From the NCBI GenBank assembly GCA_009667805.1, contig CM019065.1, forward strand, positions 150,758,101 to 150,822,100: 64,000 nucleotides of DNA. The letters are read 5' to 3'. The translations under genes and the position numbers were made by a program. The first letter of the stretch is position 1. The number at the start of each line of letters is the position of its first letter. This stretch comes from Leptobrachium leishanense (lineage: Eukaryota > Chordata > Amphibia > Anura > Megophryidae). Below are positions 46,025 to 56,859 of this stretch, one piece after another. The notes beneath the pieces are model-generated. The model was not told the DNA's origin. It made no database searches and saw only the letters and a program-made list of their open reading frames with translations.

Positions 46025-47246
46025 CCCCTTAAGGACCGCTGATGTACCCAGTACGTCCTGTCCACGGGTCTCCCTTAGACCCGCGGACGTACAGGGTACG
46101 TCAGCGGCGCCTAACCCCCCTCCCGCCCGATACTTACCTCCCTCGCTGGATCCCTTGGCGATCTGGCAGGGAGGAAGCCTGCCCATGTGATTTACATGGG
46201 CAGGCGAGGTTGATGACGTCGCCACGCTGCGTGGTGACGTCATCAGCAGGCGTCCCCATGCAAATCAATGGAGGGGAGGGGGTCTCCTTCGGAGCCCTCT
46301 ATCTCCCCAACAATTGAAGCTAGGGAGATGCTTTTTGCACCGCTGAAAAGGGGAGAGTCCCCCTTTTCAGCGCTGTCTGGCATTAACCGTTTCGCCGCCG
46401 AATCACGTTTCGGCACTAATTGGCGCCAAAACGCGATTCGAACCTGGAGGGGGGCTGACATCTTGGATGTCAGCCAAGCCTCCAGGTCCCCCCCACCCAC
46501 TGACAACCTCACCATATGTGTGAGGATGTCAGTGGGCCAGTTAACCATCTAGCTGCCATGTAGAGATAAGGGGATCCTAAGGATCCCCTTATCTCCCAAT
46601 CCATGGCAGCTAGATGGTCATATTTGACATCATTTGAAAGGCCTGATCATGGCCTTTCCAATGATACCAAACATGACCAGATTTGGTTTTAAAAAAAGTA
46701 AAAACAATAAATAAATAAATAAATAAATAAAATAATAAAAAAAAAATGTTTTTTTTTTAAAGTTTTTTTTGTCTGGGGGGGTTTAATTAAATAGGACCTA
46801 GGCTGTCATCTCAGAATAATTAGCACAAAATGTTCAGAATGAGCACAGCGCACATAGGTGAACTGGCTCAGCAGTGAAAGGGTTAAAAGGCAAAAACATG
46901 TAAAAATTGGGTATTTCTATTCTCGGGATAAAATTTTGAAACTATTTAGCCGGGGTCTTTATTGGTGGTTGTAGATTTTGGGGATTAAATTACGAAAAAG
47001 TGGTTTTTTTTTACCATTTTTTCATCATATTTCATATTTTTTTTATAGTAAATTATTGGATATGATGGAAATAAGGGTATTTCTAGAAAGTCCATTTAAT
47101 GGCGGGGAAAAGGGTGTATAATATGTGTGGGTTGAATAAACGAGTAAGAGGAAAATTTGACCTAAACACTAACAGCGCAGAAACGTAAAAAACAGCAGTG
47201 GTCACTAAAGGACGGATTTGTGTAAAACCGCTCGGTCACTAAGGGG
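46025..47246. mobile_element. TTAA-target element related to family C (1.22 kb)
   Basis: TTAA at 46021-46024 and 47247-47250. Ends CCCCTTAAGGACCG and CGGTCACTAAGGGG, imperfectly inverted. An internal CAGCAGTGAAAGGGTTAA near 46870-46885 is the end sequence of family C, so it may be composite. It contains strong hairpins (GTACGTCCTG, GGATCCTAAGGATCC near 46571). Confidence 0.65.
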
Positions 47247-47250
47247 TTAA

Positions 47251-47510
47251 ACTACAATATTCAACAGTTAATGAGGTGGTGGAGGGAATGTTTAGATAAG
47301 GTAGCAGGGTGTGTTGTGATCCAAGCTACCTAAGAGCTGGCAGTAGAAAGAGATTTGACAGGGAGCTTAAAAGACTTATTTCTTATCTACCCTGAGGATG
47401 TCCTTTGAATACATTCCACACAACACAATGATGTGAGTCTGCTACCTTACCCATAGATGCTGTTTTATGGCCAAAAACCACAAAATGACTAAATTTTTAG
47501 ACAAAAGTCT
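47251..47510. other. No gene seen
   Basis: Short unassigned stretch before a MITE-B fragment. Confidence 0.35.
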
Positions 47511-47514
47511 GGAC

Positions 47515-47822
47515 TTTTTTGAAAGGCTTTTTTTTTATTCCATAACAGACCTTTTTATTCTTTCTTAAAGGAACTTTTTTTTTAATTTACACACATTTTA
47601 ATGCATTTTTATTGGTTTAAACACCTATTAGAAGAATAGCAGAGTTCTGTTTTTTGTTTTTTACCCTACAGTTTAGCGTTGGTCACGGTCTCTCGGTCTT
47701 CAGTGACTCCTTCTTTAGCGCACTTCGGTGACCCTGCGGTGAATAGAGAATTCACAGCATGGTTGGCGAAATGGTATCGCTGAAGCAGGCCAAACCAGAA
47801 GCACTTTCTGAATAACCCCTTT
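47515..47822. repeat. MITE family-B fragment
   Basis: ATTCCATAACAGACCTTTTTATT, GACCCTGCGGTGAATAGAGAATTC-type internal blocks and a CTTTCTGAATAACCCC end. Left end missing. Confidence 0.55.
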
Positions 47823-48089
47823 ATAGAGTAAAATATTTTCTTAACTTAACATATAAGAGAAAAATAAAGCACATGTAAGATATCAGCAACATAAAAGTAA
47901 ACAAAATAAGGACATTTAATTTTTTGGTGGTAGTCGCCCTTTAAATAATTGGGCAGATGCTGCAATTATTTTTTAATTGTTTTTTATTTAGGGTTATTTT
48001 TCTCAGTAAAATCTACCGAAATAAAAAAAAACATTTAGAAAATAAATGGACAGAGGCTGTCAGCAGCGTCTGCCCAATTATTCAATGGA

Positions 48090-48400
48090 AAAAAAAGGAA
48101 CTTTATTTTTAAAATAGTATCCCTTTAACATTGACAGCCTATCACAATAATTTATATATGAACCCTATGTTTGATGTTAATATTACCCTTTTCCCCTTAG
48201 TCCTTAATGGTGCAAGAGCTGAAAACTAAATAAAGAAAACAAATAATATTTTCCATGGGTTTTTGATTTACAGGATGTAGTGAAATGAAATAATTACTAA
48301 CATAAAACAGTTCCTCATTAATTATGAGAACTATTGAATTTCCCTGGGTTCTTGGAAAAAAAATGTAGATGTGATGACTGGGTATTTGTCCCTCGGGAGG
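48090..48400. repeat. Right arm of the inverted repeat paired with 44600-44930
   Basis: Reverse complement of the left arm over about 230-300 bp with scattered differences. Confidence 0.65.
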
Positions 48401-49375
48401 CCTGCTTCTCCTCCTCTTCAGCTTAGGGACCCCTGAACCAGCAAGTCCCTGAAGTTGTAATACGCAATTTGTGGCCCTATGCAAACTGCATAGTGAAGGA
48501 ACCGCAAACGATGCGCACTGATACGGGACTTATGCACTGAAAGTACGATCCATCGGCTGCCACGCCCCCGATAGCGAGCAGTCTCAGAGGGTAACATTGA
48601 CACGCTCGCTGTGTGCTGACGTCACTTGTGACTGATTTGTTGAAAGCAGTTGGAAAATTCAAAATTCCAGCTGCTAGTGAAGCTGGGTGGTGTAGAGGAA
48701 ACTCCTCCACTTCACTCAGCCTTTTCTCCAAATCGGGGCGGGGAGGAGGGGGCTAAAAGGGGGGGGGGGCACTACTCAAATACTGACCACTTTAAAACAC
48801 TAAGGGAAATATTACAGAGTTGGTGCTATCTTAACCAGAGCTGTTGTAAACTTAGAGCCCATAGTTTATGAAGTTATCACCTCCTTAATGCACGAGTGTT
48901 AGCGCTAAGTTAAATGAGGTTACCGTATCACATCCCGAGCACTAACAGGTTAAAAAAAAAATGCTGCCGGGAGCAGAGAGAGAACCAATAAAAAAATATA
49001 TATGTTTACCGGATAAAGTGAGGTACTGAATAGATATTAGCAGTACCATAGACTCGGACAACAGTTGATTGAAAAAGAGTTCATTTATTACGTCCCTATA
49101 AGGGCGGTTGCGCACAGGAATGTGCTAAATTCACAGCATAATTTATATCATGAACAGGCCATAATACACAAAATCAGAAGAAAAAAGGTTAAAATAAAAA
49201 AATGAATGAAAAAACAACAGTGAGATTAAAAAAACAATTGAGAATTGGAATACATCCACATTGCCCTGCTGAGTGACAAATGAGTTCTAGCGCCAATAGA
49301 GCCCCCCCTTTTCTCACTTTAAGCGTAAAGGGTCATCCAGACGTGGACCCTTTGCTTAATGTGCCTAGAGGGGTG

Positions 49376-49434
49376 TCAGCTATAACCTCCTGACGAGGCC
49401 CAATAAGGCCGAAACGATCGTCGGGGGTTGCTGC
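49376..49434 (+). ncRNA. Hammerhead ribozyme (intact core)
   Basis: Core CTGACGA at 49390-49396. Stem II GGCC (49397-49400) pairs with GGCC (49407-49410) around CAATAA. GAAA is at 49411-49414. Stem III is A-U, C-G, G-C around a 2-nt loop (49414-49421). The cleavage triplet GTC ends at 49422, so predicted cleavage is after 49422. Stem I proximal helix 49386-49389 pairs with 49423-49426 (one G-U), with two A-U pairs beyond a bulged G. A distal helix CAGC (49377-49380) pairs with GCTG (49430-49433) across an internal loop. All conserved core bases are present. The minimal stem III matches the known Penelope-type hammerheads, which often cleave best as dimers. Confidence 0.82.
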
Positions 49435-49765
49435 ACCTCTCGTGCAGGGGTGACGTCCTTGGCAGTCAGTACTGGCCACCCTCATTGGGTGAGAGCAGGC
49501 TGATTTGCATATGGAGCATTCATCCCTGTAATGGCACAATCAAGCTAAAACCTTGTGAGACCTGAGCGGGTCCCACCGTAGAACAGGCCATTAGTGCTGT
49601 TGCTCGTTCTCAGGTCCCTCACAAACCCCTGGGTGGGCAAATCAGCCTGCTCTCACCCAATGAGGGTGGCCAGCACTGATTGCCAAGGACGTCATCCCTG
49701 CATGAGAGGTGCAGCAACCCCGACGAAGTAGGCTTTTTCTTCTCAGCAGCATAATCTGCTATACT

Positions 49766-49826
49766 ACAATTCTTTTGCTCCTGATGACGCTGCTATATGC
49801 AGGGAAACGCGTTGAGCCGAATTGAT
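49766..49826 (+). ncRNA. Second hammerhead ribozyme in the same element
   Basis: Core CTGATGA at 49781-49787 and GAAA at 49804-49807. Stem II has C-G at its base, a bulged G, then CTGC/GCAG around TATAT. Stem III is A-U and C-G around a 2-nt loop. The cleavage position is GTT ending at 49813. Stem I: GCTC (49777-49780) pairs exactly with GAGC (49814-49817), and CAATT (49768-49772) pairs with AATTG (49820-49824) distally. GUU is a permitted but slower cleavage triplet. Confidence 0.7.
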
Positions 49827-51023
49827 GAGCTAATGAATGAATTTTGTTTTTAACTTTCTCCACATATGTGCTGCTTAGTCAACTGCGCCTTTTGACAATA
49901 ATAAGGTATGGGGCAGGTTGGCCCACAAGCTTTGAACATACAGCGGTATGCTGTGGGGCTTTGAACTCCATTCACGCTTGTATTCAGGTCCTCTTTTTTT
50001 TTTTGCCTGCTGTAGCCCTATGCAGTTTGAAATTCTATGTACAGCGAAAACCCCTTCCAATTAATTTGGAGTGTGTTCTTGTTATCTACTGCACTCAAAC
50101 TTGGGACGAATTTGTCCTCTCCTGCATCTATATATGTGTAGACCTTTATGGGTCCCATCTATACTATTGTCTGATACATTTAGTGTGGCAATATGTTTGA
50201 ATTGGGTTTTTTCTGATGCACCTGCTAGCACCTTTGATCCTGCAACCTCCTGTGTTCACCTTCATCATAGAAGGTAGCCTTCACGACACTGTGTTGAACT
50301 ACATTGGCTCTAGAACTCACGTGTCACTCAGCAGGGCAATGTGGATGTATTGCAATTTTCAATTGGTTTTTTTATCTCACTGTTGTTTTTTCATTCATTT
50401 TTTTATTTTCACCTTTTTTCTTCTGATTTTGTGTATTATGGCCTGTTCATGATATAAATTATGCTGTGAATTTAGCACATTCCTGTGCGCAACCGCCCTT
50501 ATAAGGACGTAATAAATGAACTCTTTTTCAATCAACTGTTGTCCGAGTCTATGGTACTGCTAATATCTATTCAGTACCTCACTTTATCCGGTAAACATAT
50601 ATATTTTTTATTGGTTATTGTTACGGGTTACCCCCAATCCTCCTGTCTACTGGGTTATCATCCTTTTCTCACCACTAGATTGGTGGACCTACATATATGC
50701 TAACTATTGCCATTTATACAATCTTTATTTTTTCTGTTTACACCTGTATACGGGAGCAGAGAGAGACTGGGGATAAAAATCCCCAATCTCTCTCTGCAAA
50801 TCAATCCATAGCCCTGCACGAACTCGCGAGATTCTCGTTGACTTAGCACCTGCCTTGTGATATGGTGCTAAAACGGGGACTCTAAGGGGAAACCTGCAGG
50901 CAGATGTTTTTCCTGTTAGTGTCCCTGTTTTAGCACAGGGCACATGATAGTGCCGTATAATGGCTCTGGTAAGTTTACAACAGCTCTGGTTAAGTTAGCA
51001 CTAACTTTGTAATATAACCCTAA

Positions 51024-51488
51024 AAGTGGCCAGGATAAGTAGAGCGTTCCTTAAAGGTGGCCTGGGGACATCCCTATTCACACCTTTTAATATATTTCAT
51101 ACATTCCAAAATAATAATAATAAGGTTTATGTGATATTATGTGGAGGTAATATAAACAAAAATGGAAAAATACCGTACTAATATAAGGGTTTTTAGAAAG
51201 TCTTTTTAGGAATATAGAAAGTGATGGCATTTTAAGAACTGTAGAGTCCTACAGTTCAACTCAAATATGGTTGTGCATGTTTAACCTCTGAACTTAAGCA
51301 TAGTAGACTTCCTAAAGTCACCCTCATACTTTAAAGTATATTTTTAATCCATAGAATTTTCAGTACAGTAGGCGTTTGTATTGGGACAGCGCACTGCCGA
51401 GTGCACAGGGTCTGAGCATAGCCTAATATTTGTGCTTAATTATTGACCACAAAATGTTACAGATGACTTTTAAACAATTTATCATATG
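51024..51488. other. No gene seen
   Basis: AT-rich, nothing recognised. Confidence 0.4.
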
Positions 51489-51660
51489 CAGGGTTATTCA
51501 GAGAGAGGTGAAAAAGCAGGAGAATGGCTGGAGAATGGAAAATTCTATGTCAAAATAGCCAATTTGGAAAGTGAGATAAATGAGAGAATTTTTCTGGTTT
51601 GGCTATTTTGACCTAGACTTTTCCATTCTCCTGCTTTTCACCTCTCTCTGAACAACCCTG
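51489..51660. mobile_element. MITE family A, complete copy (172 bp)
   Basis: CAGGGTTATTCAGAGAGAGG to CCTCTCTCTGAACAACCCTG. Nearly the whole element is one palindrome, with AAAATTCTATGTCAAAATAG and its partner flanking a centre near 51580. Confidence 0.8.
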
Positions 51661-51882
51661 ATTGTGTTTATAACTTTGATTATGACAATTCACATTTGGA
51701 ATTAGTTGTTAATTTAATTTGCAAAATATATGAACTTGAGGTGTGTACACAATAACGGATTCCTGGTAAAATCCTTTATAAATAAATACGGTAAATAAAT
51801 TTCCAATTAGGTGGCAACATAACAAATAACACTATAAATCAGGTAAAGGGAACCTTGGCTGTTCAGTTGTTTTCAAACATAA

Positions 51883-53666
51883 GGGGTTATTCATAAGTCT
51901 ATAGTTCTATGCACTTTGGGGAATCAAATTCCCGACCCTGTGGTGAATACTGAATTGGCGCCCACAGTGCAGGAAAGGCCGCTCCAAATCCGCCAAAACG
52001 AAAGCAAAAAAACGCTCCAATTATCGGATCCGATAAGACGCCAGGAAACCACCGGTAAACATCAGATCCAATAAGTTGACGAACGCACCCCACGATCCAT
52101 CACAAACCTGCCGACCAGCCACTGGAAAAAGCCGACGAATGGGATAAACCCCAAAAAACAGTGACTTTTAACCCTTTCGCTGCTGAAGCCTTTCACGCCT
52201 GTGTGCTGAGCTCATTTTTACCGGTTTCGCTCATCATGTTTAACCGCGTTTTGAAGCCATATTTTATTATATGACCCAGACATATTATATATCGTTCTTT
52301 CCAGCAGACTTGGCAGATTCATAATATATCATTATTATATGTATACGTCATGTCCTGTCTGTATATTATAACAAAAATTGCAATAAAAGTTTAATTTTCA
52401 ATAATTTACAACGTGTAAAGTGTTTTTTTCACATTTTAACATGCGAGCGTTTGCGGTTATATTTTCTATGGGGTGCGCTTGTTAAAAAAATTAGAAATGG
52501 GGACTCATTACATTTTTTTGGGGGGAAAATCACATGATTTTTAACAAACGCACCCCATACAAAAATCGTTAGTGCAGCATCATTGTTCACATTATAATTG
52601 AACTGGGAACAATATTGCTGCATTAACAAACAAAAAAAACAACTGTTTATTTTTTTTATTCTTTTTTTTTAAACGTTTTTTTATTTACATTTTTATTTTC
52701 AATTTTTTTAAAAAAAACTTTTTACATGGTCATGTTTGTTATCGTTGGAAAGGTCATGTTCTGGCCTATCCAACGATAGCAAATATTAACCCCTAGCTAC
52801 CACGGATCGGGAGATAAGGGGTTCTTTGGAACCCCCCTATCTCCACCATTGGTAACAGTTATGGGTTAACTCTAAAACTGACGTCATCGCGCTATGCACG
52901 ATGACGCCAGTCATCAGGGGGAGATCCCAGAGGCTTGGTCGACATCCAAGATGTCGGTCAGCTCTGGGAGAGGATCACAATCCGGTGCTTTTCAGCACCG
53001 AATCGTGATCCGCCCCCCAAGGGGTTAAAGCCAGGCACCTTTTCGAAGGACCTCCCCCCTCCCTTTCAGGCACCTCCTCCCCACTCGCAGGGGGGGGCGC
53101 GCCTGAAATAGATGCCAGCACGATGAAATCTATTGGTCCCGCCGGGGTTCCCGAGTGCCGGGCTGTCATCCAAGAGCCAGCCCGCACGGGGGGGGGGGGC
53201 TCAGCAATCGGCCGGAATCCCGGCCTATTGCTGCCTCCTGTGCATGGACGCGCTCAGCGTGTTCATCGCACAGGGGAAGCACTTGGCAGGACGCGCTCAG
53301 CTTTTTGCTGCAAATTAAAAGGATAAATGGTTTCTTAGATATTGAATAAAAAAGGGGAATATTTTTACCATTGAAACCTATGGGATTCGCCTGATTAAAC
53401 CTGCCGATTGAAATCATCGAACATCAGGGCATTTCACTGACATTTCTCTGCTGTTCTCTGCTGGTGTTCTCCGAATAGGTTAACCATTACTTCTCTATGG
53501 GGATTTCACTGCTGCTGAAGATGAGCCTTATTTCACTGGCAATTTGCCAATATTGGGCGAATTGACAGGCTTTGAAAAGCTGAATGGCCCCGGCATTGCA
53601 CCGTACGGGGAAACTCGCAGTTCGGTGCAATTTCGGGGCCAGTTCGGCTCTCTCTGAATAACCCTG
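51883..53666. mobile_element. MITE family B with a nested, decayed family-C element
   Basis: GGGGTTATTCATAAG left, CTCTCTCTGAATAACCCTG right (53666). Family C starts at TTAA 52168-52171 with CCCTTTCGCTGCTGAAGCC and runs reversed to about 53300. Its right boundary lacks a clear TTAA. Confidence 0.65.
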
Positions 53667-54030
53667 CTTAGTGCTTTGGGTATATCTGTTGCTAAAATGC
53701 TTGATTCTTGTTTTTCTTTCAAAGAAATCATTGGTGAATGTGTCATGGCTTTTTATTCTTTTATTCCTTTCTTTCATAAATCTGTGTGTATGAATGATAT
53801 CACACTGCTTCCACAACACCAGCACACTGACACAATTTACACATTGCGTTTCTATTCAAGTAGGCAGATCACAAAAATCAATGCTTTGCTTTTAACTTTG
53901 ATTTATGTAGACATATCCTGGATGTGTGTTTTCTAGTTATTAACAACTATGCAGCAGCCCCAGGAAATATTTCATCATTTGTGAATAAATCACTGTCCAA
54001 CTGTTTTCCCCTCACTTTCTTACTCATCAG
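53667..54030. other. No gene seen
   Basis: AT-rich unassigned sequence. Confidence 0.4.
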
Positions 54031-54031
54031 G

Positions 54032-54460
54032 ATTTATTCATAGAGCACCCTAATTTCGGTGCACTTTGGCAAACTCAATTTGCCGACCCTGCAGTGAAAT
54101 CAGCAGTCACCGCAGTGTCTCCGAAGTGCGCCGAATCAATGCCGCCAATATACCCGCCGAATGCAGCCACAAACTGCCGAATGCAGCCAATAAACACAAC
54201 GAACACCGTCGATAAACCGGCATGGAAATAATAAGGTCCTATGAATAACAATAAAAAGGTCTGTTAAAGAATTAAAAAAAGATAAAACATTTATAAAAAA
54301 AAAAAAATCGGAATCAAAAATTTCTGTGAAGAGTATTTCACTTGTAATTTGCTGATATTTTGCGAATTGCCCGCTTTCTGAATAGCCAAATATCCAAGAA
54401 ATTTCACTGCATGGTGAAATTCAATTCGGTGGCAAATTCGGCTCTCTGAATAACCTATGG
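54032..54460. repeat. MITE family-B related copy
   Basis: ATTTATTCATAGAGCACC left and CGGCTCTCTGAATAACC right, with internal GCCGAATGCAGCCACAAACT repeats. Confidence 0.55.
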
Positions 54461-54850
54461 TGTTTTTCCTGATCTGTTTCTTCCAGATCAATTCAATGAA
54501 ACTTGTCCTCCATCTCATCCTCTTTTCTTCTTACGTCAAGACTCTTTTCTTCTGTTATTTGCTAACATGTGGTCCTAGCTTTTCATCTTTTGCAGTTATG
54601 TCTCCATCCTGTTTCCCACTTCTCAGCCCACATGCACCCCTCTACTCCAGGTTTCTCTATTTACACTCGCCTATTGTGTCACCCCTAGGTGATAATAGTA
54701 ACAGTACCTGTAACATCTTATATTATAGGTTCATTTTAATATAACAGAATATTGCAATACATTATGGCATACTTTGACCATTTATCATTGTCCCATAGAA
54801 ATAGAAAATACACATTTGTCAAATGAGTCTTATTCATGTAAGCATTCTTA
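54461..54850. other. No gene seen
   Basis: Pyrimidine-rich, nothing recognised. Confidence 0.4.
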
Positions 54851-54856
54851 TCATTA

Positions 54857-55907
54857 GGGGTTATTCCCAGAGCACCGAAAATGTCCCAATATTTTGGTGT
54901 TATGTCGTTCCCTGCACTTCAGGGAAAAAAAATTCCCCACCCTGCGGTGAGTTCACCGGTGATTTCACTCGGGTACCCGAAGTGCAGGGAATCTGCTGCC
55001 AAATGCCGCCACAAACCTGCCGGCCATCTGCTGCAAACAAGCTGGACAGTCTCCAAACGCAGCCCCAGAGCACAGCACCGACCAGCTGCAAAAAAAAGCC
55101 AACAAGCCACCGGACGGGTAAAAAAAACCAAAAACAATATGATTGAAAGTGTCAAAATTGAAACGCTGTTTGCAAAAAACTACTGAACGAAAATGTCTGG
55201 AATTAACCTATAAGGTCCAATGAATGATAATAAAAATGGCTGTTACAGAAAAAAGAGAAAACGCTATTAAAAAAGAAGACGGAAAAAAATAATTCCCCAA
55301 AACAATCCCGAAAATTGCCTAAAAGATCCTAAAAAAAGCAATAGATAAAGAGACTTTTTGCTGCAGAGTAAAATAATAAACAGTTTATTAGATATTGAAT
55401 TAAAACAGAATTTTTTTAACATTCAAGTCTATGGGGATCACCTGCATAAACCTGTCGAATGAAAACACCGAACAGCAGGGCAGTTCTCTGACATTTCTCT
55501 GCTGTTCGGTGTTCTCTGAATAGATTAACCATTGCTTCTCTATGGGGATTTTCACTGTTGCCGAACAGGCACCGTACTTTTTTGAGAAAGGATTTTACCA
55601 TACATTGAGATTTCTCTCGTTTTCAAGTATGTCCTGGGTGGCGAGTATGTACCGTTGGGTGTCTTGCCAAGGACACTTACTGGAGAGGTTGCTCGCTGGG
55701 ATCGAACCCATGACTCCACAGGCTCTCTCCATGCAGAGCAGTGACGTTACCTCTACTCCACCCAGCTGGCACTTGCTGGCAATTCGCCAGAACTTGGTGA
55801 ACTGCCTGCTCTGTGATCAGCCGAATGGCCATGAAATGGCAACGTACGTAGAAATTCCCTGTTCTGTGCCATTTCGGGTCCAGATCGACTCTTTGTGAAT
55901 AACCCTG
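54857..55907. mobile_element. MITE family B interrupted by a SINE
   Basis: GGGGTTATTCCCAGAGCACC left, CTTTGTGAATAACCCTG right. Family-B interior on both sides of the SINE at 55577-55772. Confidence 0.65.
55577..55772 (-). mobile_element. tRNA-derived SINE, minus strand
   Basis: On the minus strand an A-box-like TGGAGTAGAGGTAAC is followed about 40 bp later by a B box GGTTCGATCCC, then the conserved GTCCTTGGCAAGACACCCA body of vertebrate V-type SINEs, and the tail with TCTCAATGTATGGTAAAATC shared with the LINE at 38700. Shared LINE/SINE tails indicate mobilisation by that LINE. Confidence 0.75.
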
Positions 55908-56755
55908 TTAGACTTACTTAAGGTAATTCTTAAACTGCCTTGTTGTTTCAAATGGCTATATCATCAATATTAATAATTTACTAATCAAGGTAGTATAAAT
56001 AAAATCAATATCTATTTTTTTTTGTTGCGACAATTTTTATTGTGAACACGTTAAAAGGAAATGGCATCATTACGTAAGCAGTAAACAAATATGTGTACAA
56101 TAAAAACAGGATGCAACAATGGGTTAGATACATTGAAGAAAAAGGGAAACAAATCATTGCGTACACCTTCTTTTTCCTTTTTAACAGTCAAGAAATAAGT
56201 AGCAAACATAATAGCAGGTAACCAAATAAAAGGAGAACAAATAAATTGAGTAATCTGCCCGGACAACCGTAATTTTAAAAAGATAACAAAGGAGAAATGT
56301 AAAGGGGTCAATATCTATTGTTACATTTATTGAAACCTATTAGATCATTTTTAATGTACTCACAATATATTTGTATTTACACAACCAGTGCCTCAGACCA
56401 AGAACAAAATATTACCCTGCGTGTATTGGATTTCTTCATGTTTTGCTGATTTTTATTCATTTATCAGATTCTTTTGGACATATTAAATAACCAGAAAACC
56501 AGAAAACAGGAATAAGAAGTATTTTAGAACAGCATGAATAGTTACACGCTGAATTGGAAATTTTCACTGCAGACAGCAACAACAAACAATGGAACCTCTT
56601 AACCACCTGGTGAATCATCAACATCATTTTAAGATCTTTTGATTGATATACATTTTATTCATGTGACTAATTCTGATTCATGCCAGGAAAAGTAAAGGCA
56701 CCTAGGTGTAGTTTTACATCATAATTAGGTGTTTCTGGGACTTACTGTAGTGTGA
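55908..56755. other. No gene seen
   Basis: AT-rich, no repeat or coding sequence recognised. It is the least repetitive stretch of the right half and lies just upstream of the promoter-like site. Confidence 0.4.
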
Positions 56756-56769
56756 CCCTCCCAGTGCAG

Positions 56770-56848
56770 ATTGGTATATATTTAGGATTCCCATTCAACA
56801 CTAACTCAAACAGACTTAAACGGAGATAAAGCAAGTGATCCGTGCAGG
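56770..56848 (+). promoter_or_regulatory. Candidate TATA promoter and non-coding first exon
   Basis: GGTATATATTTAGG (TATA at about 56773-56781) is followed ~25-30 bp later by ACACTAACTCAAACAG, a plausible start region. The sequence then reads to a strong splice donor, GCAG|GTAAGG, at 56848/56849. No ATG lies in between. It is in a region free of the window's repeat families. Inferred only, no transcript evidence. Confidence 0.35.
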
Positions 56849-56859
56849 TAAGGTGTGTG

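Larger units (their letters stand above)
48984..50750 (+). mobile_element. Penelope-like retroelement insertion with inverted arms and two hammerheads (1.77 kb)
   Basis: CGGGAGCAGAGAGAGA occurs once on each side (48968-48983 and 50751-50766), a 16-bp target duplication of the kind made by target-primed retrotransposition. The arms 48984-49300 and 50303-50615 are inverted copies (CCGGATAAAGTGAGGTACTG, AACAGTTGATTGAAAAAGAG, AGTGACAAATGAGTTCTAGC and partners). Hammerhead motifs lie at 49376 and 49766 on the plus strand. A second, inner inverted pair is 49421-49512 with 49637-49726. No RT or GIY-YIG frame, so it is non-autonomous. Hammerheads and inverted partial terminal repeats are known hallmarks of Penelope-like elements. 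Confidence 0.7.
48804..51020. mobile_element. Harbinger-type element (TAA duplication) split by a Penelope-like insertion
   Basis: TAA at 48801-48803 and 51021-51023. Ends GGGAAATATTACAGAGTTGG and CTAACTTTGTAATATAACCC, with CTTAACCAGAGCTGTTGTAA and TTACAACAGCTCTGGTTAAG continuing the inverted repeat to about 55 bp. The 48984-50750 insertion separates the halves. Confidence 0.8.

Noticed and set aside
55690..55765. Functional tRNA gene (A and B boxes)
   Set aside because: The acceptor and anticodon arms do not close and the sequence continues into a SINE body, so it is a SINE head.
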